A DNA stretch of 64,000 bases, from the NCBI GenBank assembly GCA_003640385.1, contig RCAB01000062.1, positions 146,057-210,056 on the forward strand, given 5' to 3'. The translations under genes were made by a program, and so were the position numbers. This DNA comes from Setaria digitata (lineage: Eukaryota; Nematoda; Chromadorea; Rhabditida; Setariidae). This document shows, piece after piece, positions 1 through 20,881 of this stretch (position 1 is the first letter of the stretch; each line of letters begins with the position of its first letter). The notes below the pieces were generated by a model. That model made no database searches. It was given only the letters and a program-made list of their open reading frames with translations, and was not told the DNA's origin.

Positions 1-289
1 CGATATTGATAGTGAAAATGTGTTCTAAAATGAATTCCTGTCTTTTGACCGTTCTTATTTCTAAATGTGTCGCTGCTCGAAATTTCAAAACTTCTCACGC
101 ATCAGAACATCAGAATAATGACGCCACAAAGAATTGATTGCACTCTTCGTCCAATGCGAAACTTGATACACCGTTTTTAATGCGGCCATCATAAAAACTG
201 CTCTGGTCGAGGCCTGATTTCCTTATTTCGTGCTATTTGAAAGGCCTGGAATGTGATGTCCTAACTTATTCATTGTTTTATGATTGCAG
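1..289. other. Left flank, probable PPFR-1 intron
   Basis: No convincing exon is visible. The stretch ends in TGATTGCAG at 289, the 3' splice site for the first recognised PPFR-1 exon, so it is probably intron of that gene, whose 5' part lies off the window. Confidence 0.5.
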
Positions 290-1324
290 GTAACACATGT
301 AGCATTTCAACATCTTGGACATTTCATTGCAACATTTGCTGATAAAAGTCGTATGGGACTTGAAATAAAAGATGGGCGCTTGGTTGTTGCGAATTGTTAG
401 TTTTGCATCTATCCAAATGATTAAATTCTGATTTTATTTGAAGAATTCTTGTATTTTGGAATTCGTTCGAATTTCACAAATTACAGTGAAGTAGCATGTC
501 TTAGTTTTTCTTTCTACAGCTGATATGATAGAAGATGGTAAAAGTATGGGCAGTGTAAGTAATGGAACGGTTTTGAGTGAGGACGAAAATGAATTGTACA
601 ATCAGCTACCTCCGGGCGTTATGCTTCCGAAATCCGATGCAGATATTGAGTCAAAAGAATCATCATCATTACCAGCACCTCAGGAGCAGAGGTTGTTGAC
701 CGATTTGTATTTCTTAATTATACAAATACCATTTATATAAACAAATAATTTTTTTATTTTTTCTTCTCACACATTTAGATGAAAGACTTTTTCATTCTTA
801 TTTATAATGAAATCTGGTCCTGTGCTCATATTTCTCATAAAGTGGAAAATCGGTATAAAAGTTGAGTAAAAAAATCACTCTGAATTTCAGATATGTTCTG
901 AGTGAATTGACTTGTATGTTAGACTCATGGGCCTTATCGGATGATTCTACAGAATCTCATGGCTCTTTTAGTTTCAGTTGGTAAGTCTCTCATTTTCCTA
1001 CTGCCATCTAATCTGTCACCTAGCTGTTTTATTTGTGCATCGTTATGTAAACTTTTTACTTCGTTATTCCATCCTTTCATTCAGGTGGGACTAATTTATC
1101 ACTAATTATTAATGCAGTTATTGATAATGTGGATATTAAGTTGATGCTGGATTCCATACTGTATTTGTGGATAGATAATAGTAATAATCATTTCAATCGT
1201 TGTGTTCTCTGTAATTAAATGATTAGATGATCAAAATTAAGAATCTTGTTCTGACCTTCGTAGACCAGGTCTCACTAACTCCATGCTATTTTTAAAATAT
1301 ATATATATATCAANNNNNNNNNNN

Positions 1325-1355
<31 letters not shown>

Positions 1356-4300
1356 ATTATAATTATAATTACTTAGCATGGACAGTGGTAATGGTGTAGC
1401 TGCATCATGTTCAACACATAGCGACCTAACAAAGTTAGTGATTGACGCCAATGATAACGATGACAGTAGCGGTGATGAACAAGATGACGTCAATGGCATC
1501 GACGAACCATGTCCAATGGACATTGAAGACGACGATATAGAAATTTGTTTTGAGGCAAGATTTTTTCCCTGTGTAAATCATGTTTTCAATTCCCACTATA
1601 ATGGGGTTTTGATTTGAATCGCCAAATAACACATGGAACAAACGGACCCGAAATTTTAGTTTAATTTTTAATTTTAATTTTAAAAAATTTTTTAGCCAGG
1701 TACTAAAAAACCGTTATCATGATTTTACTTTTAATAGGCAGGCATCCTAGTTAATGATGGGATGTTTTCAGGGCGATAAAAATTTTAAAGGTGATCTCTT
1801 ATTTGATGATTTGTTTTCAGGAACCATCAGAAATGGATGATAACGATGACATAAGCTCGTATTATCCACTTATATATTGGTCAACCAGTTCTTTTGACAT
1901 TGATTTACGGTCATATGGGAAGAACGCAGTTGCCAATAACAATAACAATAATAAGAATAGAAACAAAAGCGGTGTTAAAGAACTTATGGCTGAATTTATT
2001 CAACGACATTCAAATTTATTTTTCGACTCACCAAAACATGGAATCAATGTAAACTTTTGCTTGGTTTTTGGTCATACTGTTGTCCTGATTTAATGGTTAT
2101 ATTTGCTTGTAGGGAACATTAGACTAACTTATCACAATTCATTTTCCTTCACTTGTGACTGCTTTTATGGCTACATCCTGGCACTTGTCAATATTATTCA
2201 AGGAATATATCACATGTTAAAATGACGGCAGTACCTGATAGAAGTTAGCCTAGTTGCATAAAGTTGAAAGCCACAGGAAGCAAACTTTTTGCTTTTTCCT
2301 GGTTACTGGATGATTTCATTTAACCTATTTTTTAACCTACTCAGTAGTTGATGATTCGTTCCTAAGTGTTAAGAAAAAAAGTATCCTTCGAAAAGCAGTC
2401 TTGGCTCGGTGACTTTCACTCTTCAAAGTCTTTTTGTTTAGTGTTTTACTGCTTCACTAATTCAAGCTTTGTTTAAAAAGAGCAAATGTTGTTTATTTTT
2501 ATTGGAGATAGTTTATCTGGAATGCCGACTTTTCAGGATGCTGAAACTGGATCTAATGGACTTCTGAAATGTAATTCTTACGTTGCAGAAGAGGGTGAGG
2601 AAATGGATATAACCTTAAATGAAGTGAATAAAACTTTCACAGTAATGTCTAAAACAGATCTATTGCCGAGTTCTGATGATGATGATGATGAGGATGAGCA
2701 AACAACGTCATCAACTTTTAGAACTCAGGTTTTACTCTTAAACAGATTATTAATTTATGTCTTTTAAATTCCACTGATAATAACCCCTTCCATCATAATG
2801 GTATGTTTAGTTACTATTATTAGCAGTGGTAGAGTAATTAATTATGGCTAAATGTTATAGGAGGGTATACGACTTTTATTTCAGCTTTTAATGGCAGTCC
2901 AGTTATTGGTTGAAAGAAATGCATTTAAAGTAACTGCTGGAATTTTCAGATGGTAGTACCGCAGGCTTTGCTAGACAGTTTTGTACATATGGTTTCACCA
3001 TGTGAAAATACAGACGGGGAAATAAATCGGCAATGTGCCCACAGTTTCCCTGCAGTTGCTTTTACTCTTGGTCGCAATAACTGGCCATGTATCATGGGTA
3101 CCTATAAGCAGTTAGCATCGGATATGCAGGTACTTTTACCCTTCAAAGTAATTTTGTTTTAATTTCTCATGGAAATTTGTGCTTAAGTCGAAAATTCTTA
3201 ATAGTTCTTTCGGCAACTGTTTCATCCCTCATTATAAAATTATATAATTGATGAAGTAGGTGTGTGAATGAATAGTAATTATTGGACGTGCATTTTCATT
3301 GAGGTACAAGTTTAACAATGGCTGGTAGGAAAATAAATTAACTAACTCATATGTATTGAGAAGAAAAATGACTTTATTTTTTTCTTTAATTTCAAGGTTT
3401 TTTAGTGGCGTGTTCGACATACGTTGGCATCATCGATTCACGAAATAGCAGCGATCATCGGCGAGGAAAATGCTGATGTTCATTTGGTACCCGTATTTGA
3501 ACGCTTCATGGAAGATATAGAAGATGTGAAACTTGGTTTATTGAATCATTTATATGACTTTTTTAAGGTGGGTTTTTGGTTTGCCAGACTTTTTATACAT
3601 GGTTTATTACCAGATTGAGGGTTGAGATGTGCTGTGCGGGGTAACCTTTGGCTGAAATAAGTCAGGGCAATTCGAGCTTTGCAGTTCAAGAAGAAAAATG
3701 TTAGTATCACTGTTTTCGATGAACCATAGCTGATTGATTTCAGCTAATTATTAAATATTTATATGACTGTTGACTCGGTTGTTTAATTTGTCGGCTTTGA
3801 ATCATCTTCCCATAATGAACATAAGAAACGTTCATCTTGTTTCAGTTAGTAACACCCGCTACGCGACAAAAGTTATTGTCTGTATTACCGAATTTTTTGC
3901 ATTCCGATGCTGATGGTGGACGTAATTGGAGATATAGGCATGAATACGTTAGGTAAATCCTTTTATTCTTTGTTAAAACAATCTTAATGTCGTGATGCTA
4001 TTCTTTCCTTTAGCTGATGCTGACATCTGTTAATAGTTTTTCCTCCCTCACCCATTATAACTTTTAGTTTTAATTTAATATATTTTATTCATAATTTCTT
4101 TACCAGCTGACTTTCTCAGTTTTCCGGAATCAATTTTTCTTTGCAGACAATGTGTTCTTTTATGTGATCTCTTTCCAATGCGTGAAATTAATGAATATTT
4201 GGCTGCTATAGCTTTAACATTAGCTAATGGTTAGTTATCATTTTTTTGAAATGAAAGGATACAGAGTCGGTAATTAAGCGAAACTGTTGGGCTGTATCAG

Positions 4301-5571
4301 CTTGACTTGCTTTTTAAATCTCGTAGTTGATGAAGATTGTACTACAGCTGACTTGTTGCGAAATATTCCTTATTTCAGATAGGATATCAGATGTACGGAA
4401 AGAGGCAACCGTATTGTTAGCTAGGATATTAGGAAAATTTATTAGTGAAGAGTGGACTTCGAATTGCAATGATTCCTCTTCAACCGATGCGTCATTTATT
4501 CCAGTCACTGATTCATTTGTCAGCGACATTGTAAAGGGATTTGCTCGGTCAATGAACTGGAGAAGAAGACAAACGTGAGATATTTAATATAAATTTTCAG
4601 ACTCGGTTTATCATTTTTTTGTGAATCTGTGGCAAGTCTGAATAGTGACTATCATAAATGCGTTTATTGTAAAACTCAGTGAATATGCATCAAGATTTAG
4701 CATGTCATGGGTGTACTGGATTTAAGTATAACTATATGATTTTTTTTTCACGTCTTGATATAGATTCATTTAATCTACTGCTCCCAGTTTGCAGGTTTGC
4801 TTTGTTTTGCGAAAAAAGTTTAGAGTGCGAGGTGTTAAGCTACGACCAATTTTCAACTTTATTGCTGAATGATTTGATAAGACTAGCCGGAGATTGTAAG
4901 TTCAGAATCAAGCATATTTATTAGACTTCTTTATTACTTAAGAAAATTTCAAGGAAGTTATGTAACATCTATTTCCCGTAATAAAAAGAAGATTCAGGCA
5001 GATGTCGAGACTAGAAATGCACTTTAATTTTTCAGCAGTAGCAAACGTTCGCTTGGCCTTCGTACGTTCCCTTTCAAAAACACGAGGTGGATACGCTTTC
5101 GGCGGTCCGTGTGACTCATCGCTTATACGTACCAGTCTTGAAGCGCTTCTTTCTGATAAAGATGTTGACTGTAGGCGTGCTGCTCGAATTTCACTTGGAA
5201 TTCCAGATACTGAAGATGCTGTCGATGTGAGTTTTTGTTTAAAAAAAAAAAAAAAATTCAATTTGTAGATTATTCCGAACGTGATACACTTTTGAACGTA
5301 TAAATTATTCGACTTTTATCTAGTGTGGGTGATTGAGCCAATAATAGAACCAAAGACAAGCTTCTCCATTGTTGGTAGTTATGTTTGTGAAGCTGTATAA
5401 AATTAACCGTTTTAAAAGTTGAATAATAGGATTTAGTCTTTCAACTGATTTTTTTTTCAGGCAAAAGATTATGCTCAACGAATTCGTGAAATGAACGAGA
5501 TTATTTCGGCCAAGTATCATATGGACCAATTAATATCTTCCGATGATAAAATGACTCCAGAAACAATTTGA
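290..5571 (+). CDS. ppfr-1: Protein phosphatase 4 regulatory subunit 1 (3' part)
   Basis: HEAT-repeat scaffold that binds and directs the PP4 catalytic subunit. Exons read: 290-395, 520-691, 891-980, 1377-1554 (or 1572), 1821-2048, 2537-2728, 2950-3129, 3406-3567, 3846-3952, 4147-4229, 4379-4574, 4795-4895, 5036-5226, 5461-5571 (TGA). All phases join. An acidic, low-complexity middle (exons 4-6, runs of D/E and S) separates an N-terminal part from C-terminal HEAT units. The diagnostic piece is WRVRHTLASSIHEIA at 3406, close to remembered PPP4R1, followed by RISDVRKEATVLLARILG and VANVRLAFVRSLSK helices. The N-terminus is missing, because exon 290 starts with a 3' splice site. Exon 4 has either a GC donor (GAG|GCAAGA) or a GT donor 18 bases further on. 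An 11-N gap lies in the intron before exon 4. The gene runs toward convergent dyf-5. PPP4R1 is the best call; another HEAT-repeat phosphatase subunit is less likely. Confidence 0.85.
1314..1324. other. Assembly gap (11 N) inside a TA repeat
   Basis: Eleven Ns flanked on both sides by (TA)n, in the PPFR-1 intron between exons 3 and 4. The true length of the repeat is unknown. Confidence 0.98.
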
Positions 5572-7048
5572 GAAACGACGTAGTTAGTTTCATCATTTAG
5601 TGCCTCATTTTTTCCCTCACGAATCCATTATTTTCTTCCTTAATTTAGGATATCATATCGTAGTTTGTATAGAAGATTTCTTTGTCAAAATATTTTTTTT
5701 TCTTTTAGTATATTTGAGCTCAGAAGTAATGCCATTTCGTGTGGACGTTACGTTGGATTCAACTAAAAAGTCTGTCTGATATGGGATTATTTTGTATGAT
5801 GTGGGGAGTCTTTTTTTTTGTGCTACTTCGTTTTATCTTATTCAAATACCGTGAACATGCACTTCAAGAAGAACTGCATTCCATTTACCTTTCTTTCATT
5901 TTCGTGAGATTTTGGTGCTAAAATAAGCACAAATTATTTGTTCTATTTACAAGCACTCCTCCTGTGTTTTAATTTTATTGCTTTTGAAAAAGCTCACGTT
6001 GTAAAAGTATTAAATCGAACCCTTTTCAGAAATTCGTTTAGCGGTCTAACGTCTTTCACTTTGAAATCGTTTCTCTCCATTTATCTACTTTCTCTTTCTC
6101 ATCCTTTGATTCCATCTCGCATTTTTTTGGAATTTTATTTTCAAGTAAATCTAATTACTACTTATAACGATTCATCGTATTTTGCAAAGTTGCATTCATG
6201 CCAATTAAATGTCTTCTAGTGTTTTAGTGAAGTGATGTTAGAGAAAAAGCGATATACGTTAAAATCGTCTGCATGCGTTCCTACTGTTTACTACTTAATT
6301 TATGTGCTGGGTTTTTTTTTTTTTTTTTTTTTAATGAATTCGTATGAATGAAGTACTCTCTCTAATATGTCGCATTTCCTTGTATCTGTATCATCGTTTT
6401 GCTAGGTTTTCTTCATTGAGTTATTAAATTATTGCACATTTTTCTCATGAAAATAACATATAAAATCATGATAAATGTGCATATTACAGATCATTTTCTT
6501 ATATGCATTTTACGTACTGTGATGATCTCTGTGCATCAGCAAAATCAGTCAAGCCATTTCTTCCTAAATATCGCACATTTAACTTTCAAAATCTCCTTGC
6601 GGGATTTAAAAAAACAAAAAAAAAAACAAAAANTTCAGTTGGAAATGTGCTACTTTTTTTTGTTTCATTTACCAACTCTCAGTGGGATTTTTTTTTATAT
6701 ATATCATTAAAGTTAGATTGTTTATTTTACACAACTCATAATAGTAAATATACATGACTAGTAAAAAATAATTGAAAAATGGCATTTCGTGATTTGATAG
6801 TAAGGCAGTCATCACACACACATATATATATAATTATATATATATACATATATATGTATATGTATATGTATATATATATACATCTATTGTATTGTTTAGT
6901 GTCGAATATATCTGAAATTTTATCTTTAAAAAGAGAAGAAATTTGAATAGGAGATTGATTAGTTTACTTAAATAGAATGTCTAGGAGACTATAATACTCT
7001 TGAAGATAGAGGATATTTGAAATGAAATATTTTTCATTAAATTTGGAC
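5572..7048. other. Convergent intergenic region
   Basis: About 1.5 kb between the stops of ppfr-1 (+) and dyf-5 (-). It is AT-rich, with a T run near 6311-6332, an A/C-rich run with one N at 6633, and a CA/TA microsatellite at about 6816-6880. Open frames here lack splice context and recognisable protein; I see no gene. Confidence 0.6.
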
Positions 7049-8035
7049 TTACTTTGCTGTCCAATCGATTCTTCCGGATGGTTTTGTACTTGTATTATTT
7101 GGCAGGTTTTTCCGTACACCAAAAGATGGCACATACCCTATAACAATTCCGCATAATAATGCAGCGAACTCAGAAAATAATTTCAGGACCTCATTATTAT
7201 TTTTTCAAGAAACTGTAAAAAACCCTACCATAAGCATATTCGAAACGAGCCTGCACTGCCGATCTTGCTGGATTTGGCTTCAGACTTGATCGTTTTGCAA
7301 GATCACTGCTTTGTTGATTTATCTGATTTACCATAATACCTAGAAAAAAAAAAAAAAAGTAAAGAACTCACTTGTGAGGATTATGCACTGTTCCGCAATA
7401 TAGATGTTATAAAATTAAAGTTTTAGTGGAGAGGGATTTGAAATTTAATTGAAACATAGAATGGATAGGTTAGCATTCTTGAATCTCACGAAACAAACAA
7501 CCATCTCATATTTTATTTTTGTTAAGGTGTGAGAAAATTAAAACGGACCAGGTATGTATCGCGATTTTGACAAATATAATTCTTTTGCAGGTAATTTAAC
7601 TTTTGTCACTATAGCGCCAGAAATTGTATGACTGTTTTTATCCAGCAATATATCATTCTTTGTCGGCTCATCCAAAAGTCTGGAAATTTAACTGTCATTT
7701 GTCATTTATTGCAAATGTAGATAGCGCAGATGTCAAGAGAGAGCACTGTTGTTACATACTTTGTAATGGGTAAATTCCTGTTGATGTTCCTTTCCGGGTT
7801 TACATTTCCGTTTCCGACTTCAGCTTTTGCATCGGAAACATTTGCTTTCAATTTTCCTTTCCCGACCATAACACGTGAGTCGGATAATGTTGAACCGGCT
7901 GTGGTCTCTCGATTTGACGTAGATGGTTGACTAACTGCTGGTGCACCTAACTTCTCACCGACCAAGAAATATTTATATTTCAGGGACTAAAATAATTAAT
8001 CCGTAATGGTAACTTCTGAAAAGAATAACTTATAA

Positions 8036-8079
<44 letters not shown>

Positions 8080-11000
8080 TATATATAAACGTATATTTCA
8101 AGGTGTGACGAAATTTTAGCTAACACTGAGAGCGGTAGGCCGTTTTTCCGGATTCCAGAGCATCATATCGGTCATCAGTTTGAGGCCATCATCACCAACT
8201 GTGTTTACAACTGTTCCAAATGGTATCGGAACACACTGTTGGAATTTGAAATTCATCGCTATTGCTAGTTGATAACCTTCCGGCCAATCTTCCTGCAACA
8301 TTCCATTCCTACTGATTCTCATTTCTGGCTTTATCTTAATAATATCCAGAGATTTTGTAATTAATCAGTATAAGTTAATTAATTAATTAATTAATCTGTT
8401 GATTAGTTAGTGACTGGTATAGCCTATTTTATATCAGCAGTTATTAATTAGTGAAGAAGTTTACATTTATTTTATGTCATTAAGTTTGACCAATCAGTAT
8501 AATGCCATTAAATACTGATTAATATATATATATATATATATAATATATATATATATTAATTTTAAGATTTTCTAGTACCACTTCATATACTTCATACATA
8601 TATTCGATGTCATTGTATCTTTTTGTAAAATGACATTTAGCTCAAACTTTTGACAACAATAAATTTGATAATTTAGGATATCGAGAAGTTTGAATGTTTC
8701 ACATTACCGTGAGGAAATGATGAATTTCTGACATAATCTAAAATTAATTTATTTTAGCCTTCTTGATTGTATCTTGCAATTTTAATCGTATCAAGTTTGA
8801 AACTTCATATTTGTCGGCCACTCACTCACTATAGTATTAGTCTCAAAACTACAAATGCTGCTAACCTTATTAGGTGTTCCTAATATAGTAACGATTTTAA
8901 AAAGTTGGTCAAGTTCTGACGTTCCAGGAAATAATGGCCTGAGCATGTATAATTCAGCCATAATGCAGCCAAGGGCCCAAATATCAATTGGTGAATTATA
9001 TGATGTGGAACGTAGAAGGATTTCGGGGGCTCGATACCTGGAATAGACAACATATTAATTGATTTTTCCCTGGATTCGGATCTTCCCAAGTTTTATCCAT
9101 AAAATAAAGTCTTAGTCTTAGGTCTTTCATGTCGATACTTGCATATTTACCCGAAAATCTGCTAATTATTATGGAGCAAATGTTTTTCGTGAAATTCTAA
9201 CTCATTAATCAGATACACATTGTTTCTTATCATATGAGTTTCTCGTGCAAACTGGACTGTTCTTATCATCAAGTATACCATCTGCTTGACATACGAACTA
9301 CTTGCACTCACTAATATCTAACGAAATTTCTATAAATCTCAGATAAGAGACAATTTTAATGAGAATAAATAAATTTCGATTTTCGCCATTATTTTATTTT
9401 TTTTAAATTCAGTATTTGAAAAATTTTTCATTTTGTTGCATGAAAAAAAGTCTTGTTTTTTTTTTTCGAAATTTCGTTCAGATGGGTTTTAAGAAGCGAA
9501 TCGAACTTAAAAACTTAATTCAGAATCAAAAAGGAAATTAAAAAAAAAGATACCAACGAGTAGAAACATAATCTGTAAAGGGTGGCCTAGAACGAATTTC
9601 GCGTGCTAAACCAAAATCGGCAATTTTGACAAGTTCTGTTCCATTGCACATAATATTTTCTGGTTTCATATCACGGTGGAAGAAACCTGAATAGAACAAC
9701 CGTACCGAGAAGTTTTCTTCATTTAAAACAAGCTGGAGCAATTTAAAAATTCTTGAAGAAGAGGAAAAACAAATTTCATCCCAGAAAATAAAATGATCAT
9801 TTTCTAACGCAATTAAATTAAATAGCAGTATCGTGAAATATAATTTCTTCCCTCAATTGATACATTTTGTAAGAATGAAAAATCAATTTGTTTTCTCATT
9901 GAAATTAATTTTTCTACTTTTTGATTTTGTAAAACTATTTTTAATTTTTTATAAATTATTTTATTTGCTAGAAAATGAGAGCTAACCATTTTTATGCATA
10001 TAAGCTAAACCTTGTAGCACCTGATAAATTATATTTCGTATAATATGTTCCGGGAAATATCGGTCTCTGAAAGTTTAGGAAGAATAGAAAAATTCGCTTT
10101 CTTTTTTTTTCCATCCATAAATATTTATTCCTTTTTACTTCTCAATTAATTTTTTCCCTTTCGTTTTTGTTCTTATTCATACAATTATTCGGCAATTTCT
10201 TCACTTTTATTTCTTTTTTTTTTTTTTTTTGAGAAAAAAAAAAAGAAAAATCTAAATAATTGTGGGTGATTTTTATGGGAAAGTTGGTCCTATTCATTTA
10301 TTTTGAATAAAATGATAAAACGTTTTCATTCATTGGCCTTATCTCTCCGAATAAAGTAGTAATAAAAACAATAATTATCACTATAATTATACAGTCAACG
10401 AAAAAGAAAGTGATTTCATTTTTTTTTTTTAATTTCATTTCTTTCATAGCAAATAATGAAAAAATTTCCCAGAATGCAGAATTTGCCATTAACAATACTT
10501 GATTAAATGTTATCGCTAAACTGTTAACACAAACAAAAAAATGAACCAATGAAAATAATGAAAATTATTATCCTGAAAATATCACGATAAATGTTGATTG
10601 TTATTCTAGATGAGTATTATATAAATCAATAGAAATAACTGATATTAAAAATCAATGAGCTGATCGAAGAAGTCAGTTCAATTTTAATCAACCAAAAATA
10701 TATAGGAAGGAAATTAATTAATTCTTTTCTATCAATTTTTAATTATTTTTCTATTATTATGCAAGTATTTAAAGTATGTATAGCAGCTAAAGCTCACATA
10801 TAACATTTTCTTACTGAAAAGAACACTTAGCTTGAATGATTCCCTTGAGAGACCGACCCGAAGAAAAAGCTATATTGGAAAAAAGGACAAAATGATTGGA
10901 AAAAAACCAAAAATAAAAGAAGAAAGAATTTTTTTTCTTTTCTAAATGAAAGTAAAAGAATATTTATTAGCAAATAAATGAAGCTAACTACTACTATATT

Positions 11001-12228
11001 AACAAAGTTTGATGCCAATTAATTGGCGATGAAATGAATAATTAGTAATAAAATATTAAAAAAAAAAAAATTATCAAATAAATTAAAACAGCTTAATATC
11101 TCCCTCTTTCTTTCGAACATAATTATTTCATTGATATTTTTATCTAGATTTTTTTGAAATCTTCAGCTAAATGTTATAAATCCCACGAAATTTATTTATT
11201 ATAAATATTATTTGTTTTTGTGAGAACTCAAAATTTTTTTCAAAAATTTCATTAACAAAATTTTTTTTTTTTTTTTATAATTTAAAAAAAAAACACAAGT
11301 CAGATGAAAAATCCATCTTAAGGAAAGGAGTATCTAAAATTCAAAAATATCCCCTTTTTTTTTTTTGTTTTAAATTAAAAGCTGATAAAAAAGAAAACAA
11401 TGTGAATAAATGTTTGTTAAATAAAGCTTATTATTGTCAATATTAATTTAAATGTAGAAACACTGGGAAAAATGATAAAAAGCATTTGTTTAATTATTTT
11501 AATTAATTATTTGGTGCCATAATAACTAATTAAAATAATGTGATTTCAATTAACTTTTATAAACCTATGAAGAAAGAGATAATAAATTTTGAAACTGAAA
11601 GAAGCAATTATTACTACCAGTTCTGTATCTTGTCATTTTGTAAGATTTTAAATAATCTGCAAGGATTTATTGGCTTCTATTACCTGTCTTTCATAAGTTC
11701 ATACAAATTTTCTTGCATATATTCGAAAACAAAATACAAATTGTCATGTTCACGTATTACTTCACGTAATTTGATAATATTTGGATGGTTCATTTTTTTT
11801 AACGATTTTACTTCGCGTAACGCCATCGCTTCATTCCACGAATAAAATTTCCTTTTCATTCTGAACAAAAAGAAAAAATTAAGTTAATTGATAAGTATAG
11901 CAAAGTGGGTAATGATCATTGTATGAAAGATATTCCAATAAGTTTTTTTTTCTTTTTTTAGCTATAAAATCTATAATTCACTTTTGGAACGAAAAGTCAT
12001 AAGTAGAAATTAAATGAGAAAACATTTCTTCCTTCCAAATTTCGTCTTCTTTTTTAAATTTAAAATTGGAAGAAATTTGAAATCAAAATTAAATGGAAAC
12101 CGTTTGATTGCAACTTTATCACCGGTATCCAACTTTTTAGCAAGTAGCACTTCGCCGAATGTTCCATCTCCAAGACGTCTTGTCATTAAGTAACGATCAG
12201 CCAGTGTTTGACCTGTTGAAGTGGCCAT
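7049..12228 (-). CDS. dyf-5: MAK/ICK-family ciliary Ser/Thr kinase DYF-5
   Basis: RCK-family kinase that limits cilium length and regulates intraflagellar transport motors. Exons (5'->3'): 12228-12101, 11860-11684, 10066-9987, 9686-9554, 9037-8866, 8292-8125, 7986-7760, 7679-7549, 7339-7229, 7137-7049; 1416 nt, 471 aa, all phases join. Kinase features in order: glycine loop [32 protein letters not shown] catalytic loop, DFG in [13 protein letters not shown] activation motif in [16 protein letters not shown], and [21 protein letters not shown]. The tail keeps the family marks SRYIPG and the closing GRIDWTAK before TAA. The start is the first ATG after an acceptor-like TTAATTTTTTAG at about 12280. 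A further donor (TTCAAG|GTAATC) near 12750 suggests a noncoding first exon, close to the X-box-like site at 12852. Its nearest remembered relatives are C. elegans DYF-5 and human MAK/ICK. Confidence 0.93.
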
Positions 12229-18472
<6,244 letters not shown>

Positions 18473-20881
18473 AAGCTTTCATTAATCCAATTTCATGTCA
18501 TTCAAATCATTTCTCCTCCTTCGACTCACTCAACAAATTGAAAATATCAAAAATGATTTTTCATTTTATCCAATAGAAAAATGATCAATAAAGTTAAAAA
18601 TTGATAGGGAATACCCGTCCTGTGATATAAAATTTGAAATTTAATGTGATTTTTATTCAAAAAAAAAAAAAAGTCGAATTTTCATTTTTTTTTTTTTTTT
18701 ATTAAAACCAAATATGTTACTGTATCAATTGACCAAGTCGACAATTGCAAACCATCACTGATAATAATTAACGAAAAACATGTAATATCATTGATTAAAA
18801 AAAGTACGTTTTATTTGATGCAATTAATTTCGATTCAAAAAAAAACTCGAAAAGAGGAACCGAATATCATATATTTTTATTGCAATTAGGTGGATTTTTG
18901 ATGAGTATAAACATCCTTATTGGAATTATTGTTAAGCCGTGTAATGTAATTAGTAAAATTTGGTAATTGTTAATTGGGAAATTAGGCAAAAGGCAGAAAA
19001 GTACAAAAAATAAATATAAATATCCTTCCTGCATCAGTACATAGTTTCAGATCGTAAATTTTAGGCAAAAGATAATCATTTTTTTTTTTTTTTTCCAAAA
19101 TGCAAATTCAAATTAGTTGAATTATTTTTCTTCCAAATTTTAGCTGAAATTTTTAAAAAATTGGTTCAAATATGAATCCTTCACAGACTCTCACCCATTC
19201 ACAAATGAAAGTAATGTGAATTATATCGAGGAATCTAATCTTCTTCCTTTACAGGTGAAACTTGCTTGCCGTTACAAATAAACTGAAATGAGCAAAAACC
19301 AAATACTAATAAGTTGATTTGTTTTAAATCGCAGGACATCAAGTAATTAATGTAATTAACGACAGAAAAAATGTTAGCAATTTGTAAATCAAAGTTTAAA
19401 ATATTTGCTGCGAGAAGAGCAAATTTCTGTATTGATAAATGTTCTCAAATTTATTTCGTCATAGTTATTTCGAGGACAAAAACACTAATTTCCTTTCGCT
19501 CACCTTATCAACAAAATTCGTTTCAAAAATCAATGATTAATTATTTATCAGTTAACAAAATGAGCAACTCACCAGGATCTGATTGCTAATTTTCGAAATT
19601 AATTAAGTTTTTCGTCAATCTATCACTCATTAACTTTCTCAGATTCATCTATTTCTTCATTAATCTACTATTTGAACTTCACTTCGACTGAAGCAAGACT
19701 TTAAGACTTAAGAAATTTTGAAGTCCATGCAGTAGCTGCTTGATCTGATATTACAAAACAAAATTATCTCATCTGTTATTTTGCAACTAATTCACTTCTC
19801 TTCAATTTCCCCTTTTAATTTTTATTTAGTTTTTTTTTCAATTTTTGATTTACCTGTCTTATCTTATTGTTCTAAATGCTAATTCAAAACAATAAAATGA
19901 AAATTTTTCGAAGAAAAGCGTGTTTAAAGTGTAAAAACACATTCAAAGTATGTTTTCTTTTTGATTAAACTGAACTTCTTATTAGAGAGCTTCTGAATTT
20001 CAGATCAGTAAAGTACTATGATTTTATCAGTTTAACACTATGTAAATCATTTTTTCATTGTGATATTCCTTTCCTTTCAAATGTTGCATTCGCTACAAAA
20101 ACTTACAACTCATTTATTTATTAGCACTGCGCTACATGTAAACAAGAAATTACAGATAAGTAATTTTCCAAAATTAAGCAAAAAAAAAATCGAAATTTAG
20201 TAGTTTATGATATACATCAAGCATATTCAAGAGAAGTTATGAGTCAAAATAGTTATAATATAGCAAAAAAAAAAAAAAGCATTGGTTGGTGTTAATGTAA
20301 TTATCCCTAATAGGAACGAACAGTTACTTTTCCTGTTGGAAGTTCTGAGAAGTTTTGGAATCATAAATTCATAAATTAAAACTAGTTTTGTTTGAGACAA
20401 AAACTGGAAGAATTGTTTTGTTGCTCGAATTCATTTCAAATTGTTCAACAGTTAGATGTCTTATTATCATCTTTAAAAAAAAATTGCTATTAGAATTGGA
20501 ATTAAGGCGAGGAAATTTTATTGCTTCTTCAATAAGTAAGTAACATTAGCAAGTTTAAATAGCCAAAAGAAACTTTCATTTTTACACTTTTATCTAAAGT
20601 TACGGAGAGATTTCGAACCTAACACTTTCTAACTTTAGAAAGTCGTTTTTTTTTTTTTTATATAAAATTCATTCGATCCTTCATTTCAGACTACTTTTTT
20701 TGCGTTATCTCTCTTCAGATAAAAATGATCGCAGCAGGATTTTTCAAGAATTTTTTTTTTTTGAACTGAAACTGCAACAACAAGAAAGAAGAGAAGTGCA
20801 GAAAGTAGTTGAATGAAGGAGTAAAGGTGTCATCTCATCAATGTCATTTCATTTCTCCTTCTTCTTCTACACTTCAGTATA

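Noticed and set aside
4938..5261. 107-codon minus-strand open frame
   Set aside because: Antisense shadow of PPFR-1 exon 5036-5226, whose sense translation is HEAT-like and in phase with its neighbours.
8036..8075. TA-rich palindromic stretches (also 8521-8555) as mobile-element ends
   Set aside because: Plain (TA)n microsatellites; no target-site duplication or coding remnant.
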